Position numbers and translations under genes: made by a program. From assembly GCA_045604405.1 (NCBI GenBank), contig JAZUNZ010000031.1:1-64000 (forward strand): a stretch of DNA of 64,000 bases, given 5' to 3'. Positions 1 to 8,544 of this stretch are shown in pieces. The notes beneath the pieces were generated by a model. It did no database searches, was not told the origin of the DNA, and worked only from the letters and a program-made list of their open reading frames with translations. Source of the stretch: UMGS1649 sp045604405. GTDB taxonomy: Bacteria; Bacillota; Clostridia; TANB77; CAG-465. Each line of letters starts with the position of its first letter. The first letter of the stretch is position 1.

Positions 1-347
1 TAAGAGAGGTTTCGAATTCTTCTGTAGCGCCTAGCGTATTTGCAGTATTAGAAAAACCTAAAGCAGAATATATATATGAAAATAACTGGAGCAGAAGATA
101 TAAATCAAATGTAGATAAGATAAAAACAGGCGATATATTAGAAGTTGCAGATGTTGTAAGAGATTTATCACATAGACATATGGAAAGAGGACTTTCTACA
201 GCTGAAAAGAAGATGCTAAACTCAGCTAAGGAAATATTGATTAGTGAGCTTATGTTAGCACAAGGATTAGAACATTCTGATGTTGATCGTGAAATTGAAG
301 AAAAGATTAAGTTTTCATACGATTTAGGAACAGCTAACTTATCTTAA
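1..347 (+). CDS. CarD/CdnL-family transcription regulator, C-terminal part (5' end cut by window edge)
   Basis: The reading frame is open from base 3 to the TAA at 345-347 and lacks its start. The visible ~114 residues contain WSRRY, then KIKTGDILEVADVVRDL, then RGLSTAEKKML. This is the pattern of the helical C-terminal domain of CarD/CdnL proteins, which bind the RNA polymerase beta subunit through an N-terminal Tudor-like domain and stabilise open promoter complexes. The RNA polymerase-binding domain lies outside the window. A strong intrinsic terminator follows directly, so this is the last gene of its transcript. Family assignment is confident; the exact paralogue is not decidable. Confidence 0.8.
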   Translation, partial: REVSNSSVAPSVFAVLEKPKAEYIYENNWSRRYKSNVDKIKTGDILEVADVVRDLSHRHMERGLSTAEKKMLNSAKEILISELMLAQGLEHSDVDREIEEKIKFSYDLGTANLS

Positions 348-360
348 TAAAAACAAATAA

Positions 361-386
361 AAAACTGGGAGAACCCAGTTTTTTCT
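361..386 (+). terminator. intrinsic terminator after the CarD-family gene
   Basis: Perfect 9-bp stem AAAACTGGG / CCCAGTTTT with loop AGAA, running into a T tract. It lies 13 bases after the stop codon. Confidence 0.85.
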
Positions 387-525
387 GTTTATAGATTTAC
401 ATTTTAAATCATTGTGATATAATTTAAAAGTAAATTAAATATATTAGAAACAATATTAATAATATTATTAAATAAAATGTTGTATATAAAATAAATAAAA
501 AATTCGGTATAAAAGCTTAATATCT

Positions 526-601
526 GCTGGTGTAGCTCAGTAGGCAGAGCAACAGATTCGTAACCTGTAGGTCGGCGGTTCGATTCCGCCTACTAGCTCC
601 A
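526..601 (+). tRNA. tRNA-Thr(CGT)
   Basis: The cloverleaf can be folded by eye. The acceptor stem GCTGGTG (526-532) pairs with TACTAGC (591-597) using two G-T pairs. The D arm is GCTC/GAGC, and the anticodon loop TTCGTAA (557-563) has anticodon CGT at 559-561. The T loop is GTTCGATTC, and T598 is followed by an encoded CCA (599-601). The last anticodon-stem pair (A556-C564) is a mismatch. It reads ACG threonine codons. The next gene starts 24 bases downstream with no terminator between. Confidence 0.93.
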
Positions 602-624
602 CTAATTCTAACGATGAAAGGAAT

Positions 625-1707
625 ATGAACATGAATAAAGGAAAAATAAGTATAATAGTACCAATATATAACGTAGAAAAATATTTGAATAAATGTATAG
701 ACAGTATAATTGAACAAACATATAAAAATATAGAGATTGTTTTAGTCGATGATTGTTCTAAAGACAATAGTGGTAAAATAGCTGATGAATACGCAAAAAA
801 AGATGATAGAATAAAAGTTATACATAAACCTAATGGTGGTTTGTCTGATGCAAGAAATGCTGGCATGAAAATTGCGACAGGAGAATACTTAATGTTTGTA
901 GATTCAGATGATTATTTGTTCCCAACGTCATGCGAAGTGATGATTGAAAAGATAACAAAAGAAGATGCGGATTACGTTATAGGGAATTATATAAATTGTG
1001 ATGAAAATGGAGATATATGGCAGACACCTGTATTTAATAACGAAAAATATAAAACATTTAAGTTAGATATAAGAGATTATAAAGACTCATTTTTTATAAT
1101 GAACTCTAGTGCATGTAATAAAATATTTAAGCATGACTTTATTAAAAAATTAGACTTAAAGTTCAAAGTAGGACTTCCGGCCGAAGATGCCATGTTTACT
1201 ACATATTGTTTTATAAAATCTAATAAAGTATATTATATTCCAGATATAATGTATGCATACAGGCAAAGAAATAAAGGCACTTCTATTTCTACCAGCTGTA
1301 CAGCAAAATACTTTAATGGAATCAGCGAAGCGTATAAGATAATTTATAATAATTTTAAAGATAACAATGAGTTGGGATTTTATAGATTCTTTTATGCTAA
1401 AAGCATGACGTATATGTTATATAAATTCATAGATTCTGAGTTGTTATCTGACGAAGAAAAAATAGATATTCTGTCTGAGATGAGATGGTTCTATAAGCTA
1501 AGTAAAGAGCTAAATGTTCCTGCATGTCAAAGCTCTTTGGAATTAATTATTAACAAAATAATAGAAGGTGCATATAAGGAAGTTATAGAAATATGCAAAG
1601 TTATAGCTGAAGTAAGAACATTTATGCCGCAAGAAATCAAAGAAAAAATGTCTAAACCTCAAGCAGAAATGTATACAAGCATGATGGACAATGAACAAGA
1701 GTTCTAG
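625..1707 (+). CDS. GT2-family glycosyltransferase
   Basis: A 360-residue cytoplasmic enzyme expected to transfer a sugar from a nucleotide-sugar donor onto a cell-surface glycan. The GT-A fold is plain: a beta-strand start ISIIVPIYNVEKYL, the nucleotide-binding VDD at 41-43, GGLSDARNAG at 71-80, and the metal-binding DSDD at 93-96. The C-terminal half is helical and family-specific. An AAAGGA ribosome binding site precedes ATG 625; ATG 631 is also possible. It is the first of three consecutive glycosyltransferases and has no obvious promoter of its own, so it may be read through from the tRNA. Donor and acceptor cannot be deduced. Confidence 0.88.
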   Translation: MNMNKGKISIIVPIYNVEKYLNKCIDSIIEQTYKNIEIVLVDDCSKDNSGKIADEYAKKDDRIKVIHKPNGGLSDARNAGMKIATGEYLMFVDSDDYLFPTSCEVMIEKITKEDADYVIGNYINCDENGDIWQTPVFNNEKYKTFKLDIRDYKDSFFIMNSSACNKIFKHDFIKKLDLKFKVGLPAEDAMFTTYCFIKSNKVYYIPDIMYAYRQRNKGTSISTSCTAKYFNGISEAYKIIYNNFKDNNELGFYRFFYAKSMTYMLYKFIDSELLSDEEKIDILSEMRWFYKLSKELNVPACQSSLELIINKIIEGAYKEVIEICKVIAEVRTFMPQEIKEKMSKPQAEMYTSMMDNEQEF

Positions 1708-1744
1708 AGAAATTTATTGTTAAAATCGAAAGGAATTAAATGTT

Positions 1745-2758
1745 ATGGATAAAACAATTAGTGTAATTGTTCCAGTGTATAAAGTTGAAAAATATATAAG
1801 GAATTGTATAGATAGCCTAATAAATCAAACATATACAAATTTAGAAATAATATTAGTTAATGATGGTTCTCCCGATAATTGTCCTCAAATAATAGAGGAA
1901 TATGCTAAAAAGGACAATAGAATAAGAGTGATACATAAAGAAAATGGGGGGTTATCTTCTGCTCGTAATATAGGGCTTAAACATGCAAAAGGTGAATATG
2001 TTGCATTTGTGGATAGTGATGATACAGTAGATTTAAAAATTTACGAAAATTTGTATAATCTAATTAATAGACATTCGGCAGATGTTGCAGTATGTGAAAT
2101 TTTGCATGTTAAAGAACAAGAAGATGGAAAAATATTATTTCCAACATCCGAACAGGTTGAGGTTGTGGAAAGAGAATATACTCGTAGTGAAATGCTTAAA
2201 CAAATGATGGTAAATGGTAATATCGGAAATTTTGCTTGCACAAAATTGTTTAAGAGGGAATTATTTGATGATGTGTTTTTTCCTGATGGAAAAGTGTATG
2301 AAGATGTTGCAACAATATATAAAATAATACATAAGGCAAACAAGATAGTATGTACAAGTAAAAAATTATATTATTATTTATATGGCAGAGAAGGTGCTAT
2401 TACATCTAGCTTTTCGGAAAAGAAGATATTTGATAGTTTGGAAGCATATCATTCACAATATAAATTCTTAAGTGAAAATTACAAAGAAATAAAACCATAT
2501 ATAAATGTTACTTGGGCAAAGATGTTTACAAGCGCAATGGAAAAAATATGTATGAATAATTATGATTCATTATGGGATACGGAACAAGTAAGATCAAAAT
2601 ATGAGAGCTTTAAAAATGCCATGGATGAGTTGGATAAGGACGTAATGTATGAATATTTAGAACCGTATAGGTTAATAAGCGCAGTATTATTAAGACATGA
2701 TATTAATACATATAAATTGATGTTTAATACAATATATAATAATATAAAAAACAAATAA
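1745..2758 (+). CDS. GT2-family glycosyltransferase
   Basis: A 337-residue paralogue of the preceding gene with the same GT-A layout. It has VIVPVYKVEKYI at the start, VND at 38-40, GGLSSARNIG at 68-77 and the DSDD metal site at 90-93. The two share most of their first 100 residues and then diverge, as expected for enzymes with related donors and different acceptors. The gap from the previous stop is 37 bases, with AAAGGA before the ATG, so the three genes form a likely transcription unit. Probable role: surface polysaccharide or protein glycosylation. Specificity unknown. Confidence 0.88.
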   Translation: MDKTISVIVPVYKVEKYIRNCIDSLINQTYTNLEIILVNDGSPDNCPQIIEEYAKKDNRIRVIHKENGGLSSARNIGLKHAKGEYVAFVDSDDTVDLKIYENLYNLINRHSADVAVCEILHVKEQEDGKILFPTSEQVEVVEREYTRSEMLKQMMVNGNIGNFACTKLFKRELFDDVFFPDGKVYEDVATIYKIIHKANKIVCTSKKLYYYLYGREGAITSSFSEKKIFDSLEAYHSQYKFLSENYKEIKPYINVTWAKMFTSAMEKICMNNYDSLWDTEQVRSKYESFKNAMDELDKDVMYEYLEPYRLISAVLLRHDINTYKLMFNTIYNNIKNK

Positions 2759-2802
2759 AATGATGAAAGGGCATCCAAGACTATGTTGGAGCGGTAAAAA
2801 CA

Positions 2803-3849
2803 ATGAAATCAAAAATATGTTTAGTGTGTGATGTACCAGGGTGGGCATTTTCTAACATCGCAGAAGAAGTGAAAAACAAATTATCATATAAATATGATAT
2901 AGATGTAATATATTTTGACGATGAAAAACAGGCAGATAATTTTTTTGAATTACTAGAGCAAAATGCAGATTATGATTTACTTCATTTCTTTTGGAGAAAA
3001 AGCTTATTGCAATTTGAGTCAGAAACTTTTAATAGAAAAGTTCAAGAAAATGGATATAATTTAGACGAATATATAAAAGAAAAAGCTAAAAAAATATCAA
3101 CCGGAATTTATGATTTCCTTGGAATTAATGAAAAATGGTTTTTGACGTATAAAAGAGTGTTAGATAATTATTGTACCAATTATTGCGTCACTTCGAAAAA
3201 ATTGTATGACACATATTTAAATATAGAACAGTACAAAAAGCCTACTGCAATAGTTCATGATATTTGTAATTGGCAAAACTATTTTCCAATAAATTTAGAA
3301 AGATTCAAAAAGCTAGACAGGGAGCTTGTAATTGGCTGGGTTGGTAATAGCTTAAGAGTTTCAGACGGCGTAGATTTAAAAGGTTTTCACACTATAATAA
3401 GACCCGTAATAAAAGAATTACAAGATGAGGGATACAAAATAAAAGGACATTATGCAGATAGGAATGAGAAATGGAGAACAACAGCAGAAATGTTACAGTA
3501 TTATAGTGAGATAGACATATGTTTATGTGCATCTATACATGAGGGTACACCTCTTCCTATGTTAGAAGCCATGTCGTGTGGTGTCCCTGTGATATCTACC
3601 GATGTTGGCGTAGTAAGTGAAGTGTTAGGCCAAAAACAACAAAAGTATATAATAGGCGATAGGGAAAATGGGCAAAACGATGAAAATATTAGAAAAATAC
3701 TAAAAGAAAAAATAATTGAAATATATAACAATAGAAGTATATTAGAAGAGCTTTCTAAAGAAAATCAAATAAGTATAGACAAATATGATGGTGGAAAGTT
3801 AATAAAGGAATTTGAAGCGTATTTAGATATATGTTTAATTAATATTTAG
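2803..3849 (+). CDS. GT4-like glycosyltransferase
   Basis: A 348-residue protein with a GT-B type C-terminal half. The donor-site motif reads EGTPLPMLEAMSCGVPVIST around residues 248-267, followed by DVGVVSEVLG. This matches the E-x7-E region of GT4 glycosyltransferases. The N-terminal half starts ICLVCDVPGWAF and is less conserved. It is the last gene of the three-gene glycosyltransferase group, and its stop codon is built into the hairpin that ends the unit. ATG 2803 has GGAG 10 bases upstream. Substrates unknown. Confidence 0.82.
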   Translation: MKSKICLVCDVPGWAFSNIAEEVKNKLSYKYDIDVIYFDDEKQADNFFELLEQNADYDLLHFFWRKSLLQFESETFNRKVQENGYNLDEYIKEKAKKISTGIYDFLGINEKWFLTYKRVLDNYCTNYCVTSKKLYDTYLNIEQYKKPTAIVHDICNWQNYFPINLERFKKLDRELVIGWVGNSLRVSDGVDLKGFHTIIRPVIKELQDEGYKIKGHYADRNEKWRTTAEMLQYYSEIDICLCASIHEGTPLPMLEAMSCGVPVISTDVGVVSEVLGQKQQKYIIGDRENGQNDENIRKILKEKIIEIYNNRSILEELSKENQISIDKYDGGKLIKEFEAYLDICLINI

Positions 3850-3890
3850 TAAAATGGCTATAGACAAAAATGTTTATAGCCATTTTACTA
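3847..3890 (+). terminator. long perfect hairpin ending the glycosyltransferase group
   Basis: A 16-bp perfect stem (3847-3862 with 3875-3890) and a 12-base loop. The stop codon TAG is the first three bases of the left arm. There is no clean U tract after the stem, but the 3' arm itself contains TTTT. It may act as a terminator or as an mRNA 3' end stabiliser. Confidence 0.6.
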
Positions 3891-3935
3891 ATTCGTGTAG
3901 AATTCTACCAAATTCTACAATTTATATCAAAATAC

Positions 3936-3964
3936 TTGTATACTACATCCTCTTTTGATATAAT
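3936..3964 (+). promoter_or_regulatory. sigma-A type promoter of the dockerin protein, flanked by inverted repeats
   Basis: TTGTAT (3936-3941), 17-base spacer, TATAAT (3959-3964), with an extended -10 TGa. The -10 sits in the right arm of an inverted repeat TATATCAAAA (3922-3931) / TTTTGATATA (3952-3961) that brackets the core promoter. A perfect palindrome GTAGAATTCTAC lies at 3897-3908. Both could be operator sites; that is inference. Confidence 0.65.
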
Positions 3965-3991
3965 CACAGCATAAAGAGAGGTTAAATTTAA

Positions 3992-6724
3992 GTGAGACAA
4001 TTTAAAGTACCAAAGAACATAAAAATAGGGTTAAAAATATTTGGTATGTGTATAGGCCTTGTGACTATGTTAAATTCAGTTTCCGCAATTATTAAAGGCA
4101 ATTTGCCTGTATCTACCACTTCGGATGAATTTCCAACAACGTATCAATCATATATAGATAAATTAAAACAGATTTATCCGAACGCTACGTTTAAAGCGGT
4201 TTATACAGGTCTAGACTGGAATAAAATATTAAGACATGAAAGTTATGAAGTAAAAAAAGGAATAAGCCTTATACCAAGTAGTTATTCGTCTGTATGGAAA
4301 AAAGACGGAAAAGATACATATATGGATGGATATTTTGTTATAGCATCTAAAGGTGCAGTAGCTTATGTATTAGATCCAAGAAATTCGTTATATGAAAGAG
4401 AAATATTCCAATTTGAAGGCCTTTCATATAATCCAAATATAACAACTGAAGTAATAGAGAAAGTAATAGTTTCATCTCCGATGGTAGGAGCTTATGCTAA
4501 GAAGTATAAAAAAGCTGGCGAGTGGGTAGATATGGACATGTCTTATGCCGAGATTATAAACAAAGTAGGTGAAGAGCAGGGAGTAAGTAGTGTATATATT
4601 GCATCTCGTATGATACAAGAGACATCTGGAGACATTGTTAATAATGGAAGTGTTAATGGATCTAACACGACATATCCAGGAATATATAATTTCTTTAATA
4701 TTGGGTCAACGCCTAATTCTGATGGAAGCGGCTCAGTTGTAAATGGATTAAAGTATGCTAAGTCTCAAGGATGGACAACGCCGTATTTGTCTATTTCAGG
4801 TGGAGTAGCTGAAATAAAATCTAGCTATATAAAGTATGGACAAGATACAGTGTATTTCCAAAAATTTGATGTTAACAATCCATATGGTAATGCAGTAGCA
4901 CTAGCAGCCTATCAATACCAAACAAATATAATGGCACCAACTAGTGAAAGTAGAATTTCATATAGTGCATATAAAAAGCTAGACATGCTAGATACAGCTT
5001 TTACATTCTACATACCGGTATATAACAATATGCCAGAAGATCCAGCACCATATCCAGCTGGAGACACGGCAAAATTTGTAGAGGATAATACAAAAGTGTA
5101 TTTGGACGATGAAATAAAAAATGGTACAGATGAATTTAATATACGCTTAAGTGCAAGCTCAGAATTAGACAATATAATCTATACTATAAAAGAAGAAAAA
5201 GAAGGTGCAGATAATAGGACAATAATGACCAGAACAAAAAAAGGTGATGGTTATGATTGGGACTATGTTGAAATAAAAGTAGATGGTAATGTTATAAAAG
5301 GCTATGTATGGAAAGAGTATGTTAAAGAATATAACTACATTAAGGTAGATGGAATAACTTTAGACAAAACAGAACATACCCTTGAAGTTGAAGATACTTG
5401 CACATTAAATGCCATAATAACACCAACAGAAGCAAGGTTTAAAGAGGTAATCTGGACTGTAGCAGATCAAAATATAGCGACTGTAAATAACGGAGTAATT
5501 ACAGGTGTAAATCCAGGCACTACAGTTGTTACAGCAACTACAGAAGATGGCGCAAAGACGGCAACATGTCAAATTACCGTAACAGAAAAAGCGCAAGATA
5601 TTATATTAGAACAGGTAGAATATACATTTGAGGTAGACGAGAAAATAAAACCTAGTGTTACGCTTAAAAATATAGAAAGTTATGAATTAAAGGTTGCGGA
5701 TGAACAAATAGCTACTATTATAGAAGGACAAATACAAGGTTTGAAAGCAGGAGAGACAACCGTAGATATAATTGGTGTAGGAACAGATGTTGTAAGAACT
5801 ATAAAGGTTACAGTATTAGAAAAGACATATGCGATAAATTTAGACAAAGAAGAATATAGTGTAGTAGTAGATGAGAAAGTAAAACCTATTGTTACTTTAA
5901 AGAATGTAGAAGGTTATGAATTAAAAATAGCAGATGAAACAATAGCAAGTATTGTAGACGGTGAGATTCAAGGATTAAAGGCGGGCGAAACAACTTTAGA
6001 AGTAATTGGTGTAGGAACAGACATTGTAAAAACTGCTAAAATTATAGTATTAGAAAAAGTTTTAGAAATACATCTAGATAAAGAAGAATATATTATAGAA
6101 GTAAATGGAAAGATAAAACCAATAGTTATACTTATAAACATAGAAAGTTATGAAGCAAAAATAGCAGACGAAACAATAGCAAGCATTGTAGACGGAGAAA
6201 TTCAAGGATTAAAGGCAGGAGAAACAACCGTAGATATAATTGGTGTAGGAACGGATATTGTAAAAACTGCTAAAATAATAGTGAAAGAAACTACAGGATA
6301 TAAGCTACATGAAACTTTAAATTTAAGTGAAAACAAAATTGTTACAAAAATTGAACCAAAGACGCTTGTAAGCGAATTTAAAGAAAAAATTGAACTTGAA
6401 AATTTAACACTTGTTATAAAAGATGCAAGCGGCAAAGAACTTATAGATGAAGATAAGATAGGAACTGGTTCTACATTAACATTCTTGAAGGAAGATAATA
6501 CAGAATATGATAAGATTACGGTCGTAATTTATGGTGATGTTGATGGAGACGGAAATGTTTATGCGGCAGATTATGTGAAAATAAAAAATTATATAATGAG
6601 TGAAGGAACTCTGTCAGATATAAGTATGATTGCAGCAGACGTTAGTCGTGATAGCAAAATTTTTGCAAATGATTATGTTATAATAAAGAATTATATTATG
6701 GGAGAAGGCGCTATTTCTCAGTAA
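3992..6724 (+). CDS. secreted glucosaminidase-like protein with Big_2-type repeats and a C-terminal dockerin
   Basis: A 910-residue exported protein with a GTG start preceded by AGAGAGGT. Order of parts: signal or anchor helix ~10-33; a glucosaminidase (GH73-like) domain ~45-350, with ASRMIQETSG and GIYNFFNIGS typical of LytB/Auto-like cell-wall hydrolases; a bacterial SH3-like segment near 440-455 (IKGYVWKEYVKEY); a Big_2 domain from ~455; three further 78-residue repeats; and a C-terminal type I dockerin-like pair, DVDGDGNVYAADYVKIKNYI and DVSRDSKIFANDYVIIKNYI, with the Asp-rich calcium loop. It probably cleaves peptidoglycan glycan chains and may dock to a cohesin-bearing surface protein. 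The next gene, 16 bases on, encodes a membrane-anchored surface protein. Domain order is read directly; the activity is family knowledge. Confidence 0.82.
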   Translation: MRQFKVPKNIKIGLKIFGMCIGLVTMLNSVSAIIKGNLPVSTTSDEFPTTYQSYIDKLKQIYPNATFKAVYTGLDWNKILRHESYEVKKGISLIPSSYSSVWKKDGKDTYMDGYFVIASKGAVAYVLDPRNSLYEREIFQFEGLSYNPNITTEVIEKVIVSSPMVGAYAKKYKKAGEWVDMDMSYAEIINKVGEEQGVSSVYIASRMIQETSGDIVNNGSVNGSNTTYPGIYNFFNIGSTPNSDGSGSVVNGLKYAKSQGWTTPYLSISGGVAEIKSSYIKYGQDTVYFQKFDVNNPYGNAVALAAYQYQTNIMAPTSESRISYSAYKKLDMLDTAFTFYIPVYNNMPEDPAPYPAGDTAKFVEDNTKVYLDDEIKNGTDEFNIRLSASSELDNIIYTIKEEKEGADNRTIMTRTKKGDGYDWDYVEIKVDGNVIKGYVWKEYVKEYNYIKVDGITLDKTEHTLEVEDTCTLNAIITPTEARFKEVIWTVADQNIATVNNGVITGVNPGTTVVTATTEDGAKTATCQITVTEKAQDIILEQVEYTFEVDEKIKPSVTLKNIESYELKVADEQIATIIEGQIQGLKAGETTVDIIGVGTDVVRTIKVTVLEKTYAINLDKEEYSVVVDEKVKPIVTLKNVEGYELKIADETIASIVDGEIQGLKAGETTLEVIGVGTDIVKTAKIIVLEKVLEIHLDKEEYIIEVNGKIKPIVILINIESYEAKIADETIASIVDGEIQGLKAGETTVDIIGVGTDIVKTAKIIVKETTGYKLHETLNLSENKIVTKIEPKTLVSEFKEKIELENLTLVIKDASGKELIDEDKIGTGSTLTFLKEDNTEYDKITVVIYGDVDGDGNVYAADYVKIKNYIMSEGTLSDISMIAADVSRDSKIFANDYVIIKNYIMGEGAISQ
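5597..6298 (+). repeat. three in-frame 78-codon repeats (Ig-like) inside the dockerin protein
   Basis: Units start at 5597, 5831 and 6065, exactly 234 bases apart. Each carries IQGLKAGETT followed by GVGTD near its end. The second and third units are the most alike (AKIIVLEK / AKIIVKET), which points to recent tandem duplication. Confidence 0.85.
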
Positions 6725-6740
6725 TTGGAGGAAGATATAT

Positions 6741-7931
6741 ATGAGAAAAATCAAATTATTCGTTATAATTACAACTTGTTTATTCTTAGTTACAATAGGT
6801 AATGTATATGCAAGTTCAGTGACACTTTCAGGGTCATCAAGTGGTTCTCCGAATAAAAGCGTAAGCGTTACAGTAAAAGGAGATTTTACGGGTAGAGTAA
6901 ATCTATCTGTTACTAATGGAAAACTAAATACAAGTAGTGTTTGGATCGAAAACAATTCTCAATCAGTAACTGTTACTTTAGGGGAAAGTGGAACAACAAC
7001 AGTAACAGCAACACCAGCTGAAGGGACTTCAGACTCGTCTGGAAATATAGTATATGTAGCGGCTACTACTAAATCTATTAGTATAAAACAACCAACAACC
7101 AATACTAATCCGGATTCTGGTACAACCAACAAACCAACTCAAACAAAATCTTCGAATGCAAACATATCTAAACTTACTTTAAGCGTTGAAGGATTAAGTT
7201 TTAAAAAGAGTCAAACAACATATAATATAAAAGTGGGTGAAGAGGTAGAAGATATCTCTGTTAAAGTTACACTAGAAAGCAGCAAAGCAACATATAAGGT
7301 TACAGGAAATAAAAATTTAAAAGCAGGAAACAATGTAATAAAAATTGTAGTAACTGCAGAAAATGGAACAAAAAAGACATATAAAATTAATGTAGAAAAA
7401 CAAGGAAATATTGAAGATTCATCAGCAGAACTATCTAACTTAATAATAGAAAACATGACATTTACAACACCATTTGTTGCTACCGAAACAGAATATGTAG
7501 GAAGTAAAATGAAATACACTGAAAGTTTGAATGTGTTACCATATACAGTTTCAGAAAAAGCAACATATGAGATAATAGGAACAGATACTTTAAAAGAGGG
7601 TGAAAACACAATTGTTGTAAAAGTAACATCTTACGATGAAACGAGTGTTAAAGAATATAAAGTTACTTTTGAAATGATGTCTAAAGAAGAAACAAACGCG
7701 CTTCAAGTTGTAAACCCAAACCCAAATCAAAACACAGAAGTTAAGGAAGAGGAAGAAGAAAACGATTTTGCGCAAGCAGTAGTAGACAATTCAACAATAA
7801 TATTATTGTATTTATTAGCTGTAGTTGAATTTGCACAAGTAGTTTACTTGTATGTGCAGCTAAAAAATGTAAATCCATCAGCGGTAACTCCGGTAAAGAG
7901 AAGAAGTAAAAACAAAGATAATATAAACTAA
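6741..7931 (+). CDS. membrane-anchored surface protein with cadherin-like beta-sandwich domains
   Basis: A 396-residue protein with a signal peptide (1-25, ending VYAS), a ~95-residue Ser/Thr-rich beta domain, a Thr/Asn/Pro linker, and two cadherin-like beta-sandwich repeats. In each repeat LSNLIIE- or ISKLTLS-type strands lead to LKAGNNVIKIVV or LKEGENTIVVKV. The tail has an acidic stretch EEEEEND, one transmembrane helix (~350-373) and a basic end KRRSKNKDN. The topology is therefore outside-facing with a short cytoplasmic tail. It shares an operon with the dockerin-bearing hydrolase. The first domain could be the binding partner, but I do not see a canonical cohesin, so that remains a guess. 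GGAGGA precedes the ATG. Confidence 0.75.
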   Translation: MRKIKLFVIITTCLFLVTIGNVYASSVTLSGSSSGSPNKSVSVTVKGDFTGRVNLSVTNGKLNTSSVWIENNSQSVTVTLGESGTTTVTATPAEGTSDSSGNIVYVAATTKSISIKQPTTNTNPDSGTTNKPTQTKSSNANISKLTLSVEGLSFKKSQTTYNIKVGEEVEDISVKVTLESSKATYKVTGNKNLKAGNNVIKIVVTAENGTKKTYKINVEKQGNIEDSSAELSNLIIENMTFTTPFVATETEYVGSKMKYTESLNVLPYTVSEKATYEIIGTDTLKEGENTIVVKVTSYDETSVKEYKVTFEMMSKEETNALQVVNPNPNQNTEVKEEEEENDFAQAVVDNSTIILLYLLAVVEFAQVVYLYVQLKNVNPSAVTPVKRRSKNKDNIN

Positions 7932-7936
7932 AATAT

Positions 7937-7983
7937 AAATTAAGCATATTATACACTAGGTGAATAATATGCTTAATTTTTTT
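7937..7983 (+). terminator. intrinsic terminator that contains the next gene's ribosome binding site and start codon
   Basis: A perfect 16-bp stem (7937-7952 with 7964-7979) followed by seven T (7977-7983). The loop carries AGGTGA (7958-7963), and the ATG of the serine acetyltransferase (7969-7971) lies in the right arm. The T tract encodes part of that protein's first residues. Confidence 0.85.
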
Positions 7984-8494
7984 AAAGAGTTATGTAGTGA
8001 TGCAAAAAATATATTAAATAAAGATCCTGCAGCCAGAAACATATTGGAAGTGGTTTTGTTATATCCTCGGTTTTCACGCAATTATATCACATAGAATATG
8101 TCACGGCTTGTATAAAATAGGACTTAGATTTATACCAAGATTAATATCTCAAACAACAAGACATATAACAGGAATAGAAATTCATCCGGGCGCAAAAATA
8201 GGGAAGAATTTGTTTATAGATCACGGAATGGGAATAGTTATTGGAGAGACCTCTATTGTAGGAGACAACTGCACAATATATCATGGGGTTACTTTAGGTG
8301 GTACTGGCAAAGATATTGGGAAAAGGCATCCAACTATAGGCAATAATGTAATGATAGGTGCAGGTGCAAAGGTGCTAGGACCAATACATATAGCAGATAA
8401 TGTAAAGATTGGTTCGGGTGCTGTTGTAGTAAAAGAATGTTTAAAACAGGGAGTAACAATAGTTGGAACAAAAGGTAAAATTTTAGAAAAATAG
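7969..8494 (+). pseudogene. cysE: serine O-acetyltransferase, frameshifted near residue 33
   Basis: SAT makes O-acetylserine from serine and acetyl-CoA, the first step of cysteine synthesis. The frame opened by ATG 7969 (with AGGTGA 6 bases upstream) runs MLNFFKELCSDAKNILNKDP and ends at TAG 8092-8094. If one extra base is skipped at ~8068 (CCT C GGT), the reading continues as GFHAIISHRICHGLYKIG into the intact left-handed beta-helix: GIEIHPGAKIG, DHGMGIVIGE, YHGVTLGGTG, KRHPTIG. Together this gives ~174 residues, a normal size for a short SAT. The C-terminal part alone is open from TTG 8108 but lacks a ribosome binding site. It may be a real lesion, a sequencing error at the extra C, or a +1 frameshift. 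Confidence 0.72.
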
Positions 8495-8544
8495 TATTGA
8501 AACTTTTTTTGTTATGTTATATACTTTTTTGAGGAAGGTAACAT

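Noticed and set aside
6741..7100. Cohesin domain as partner of the dockerin
   Set aside because: The first domain is shorter than a cohesin and lacks a recognisable cohesin pattern, so only a generic beta domain is claimed.
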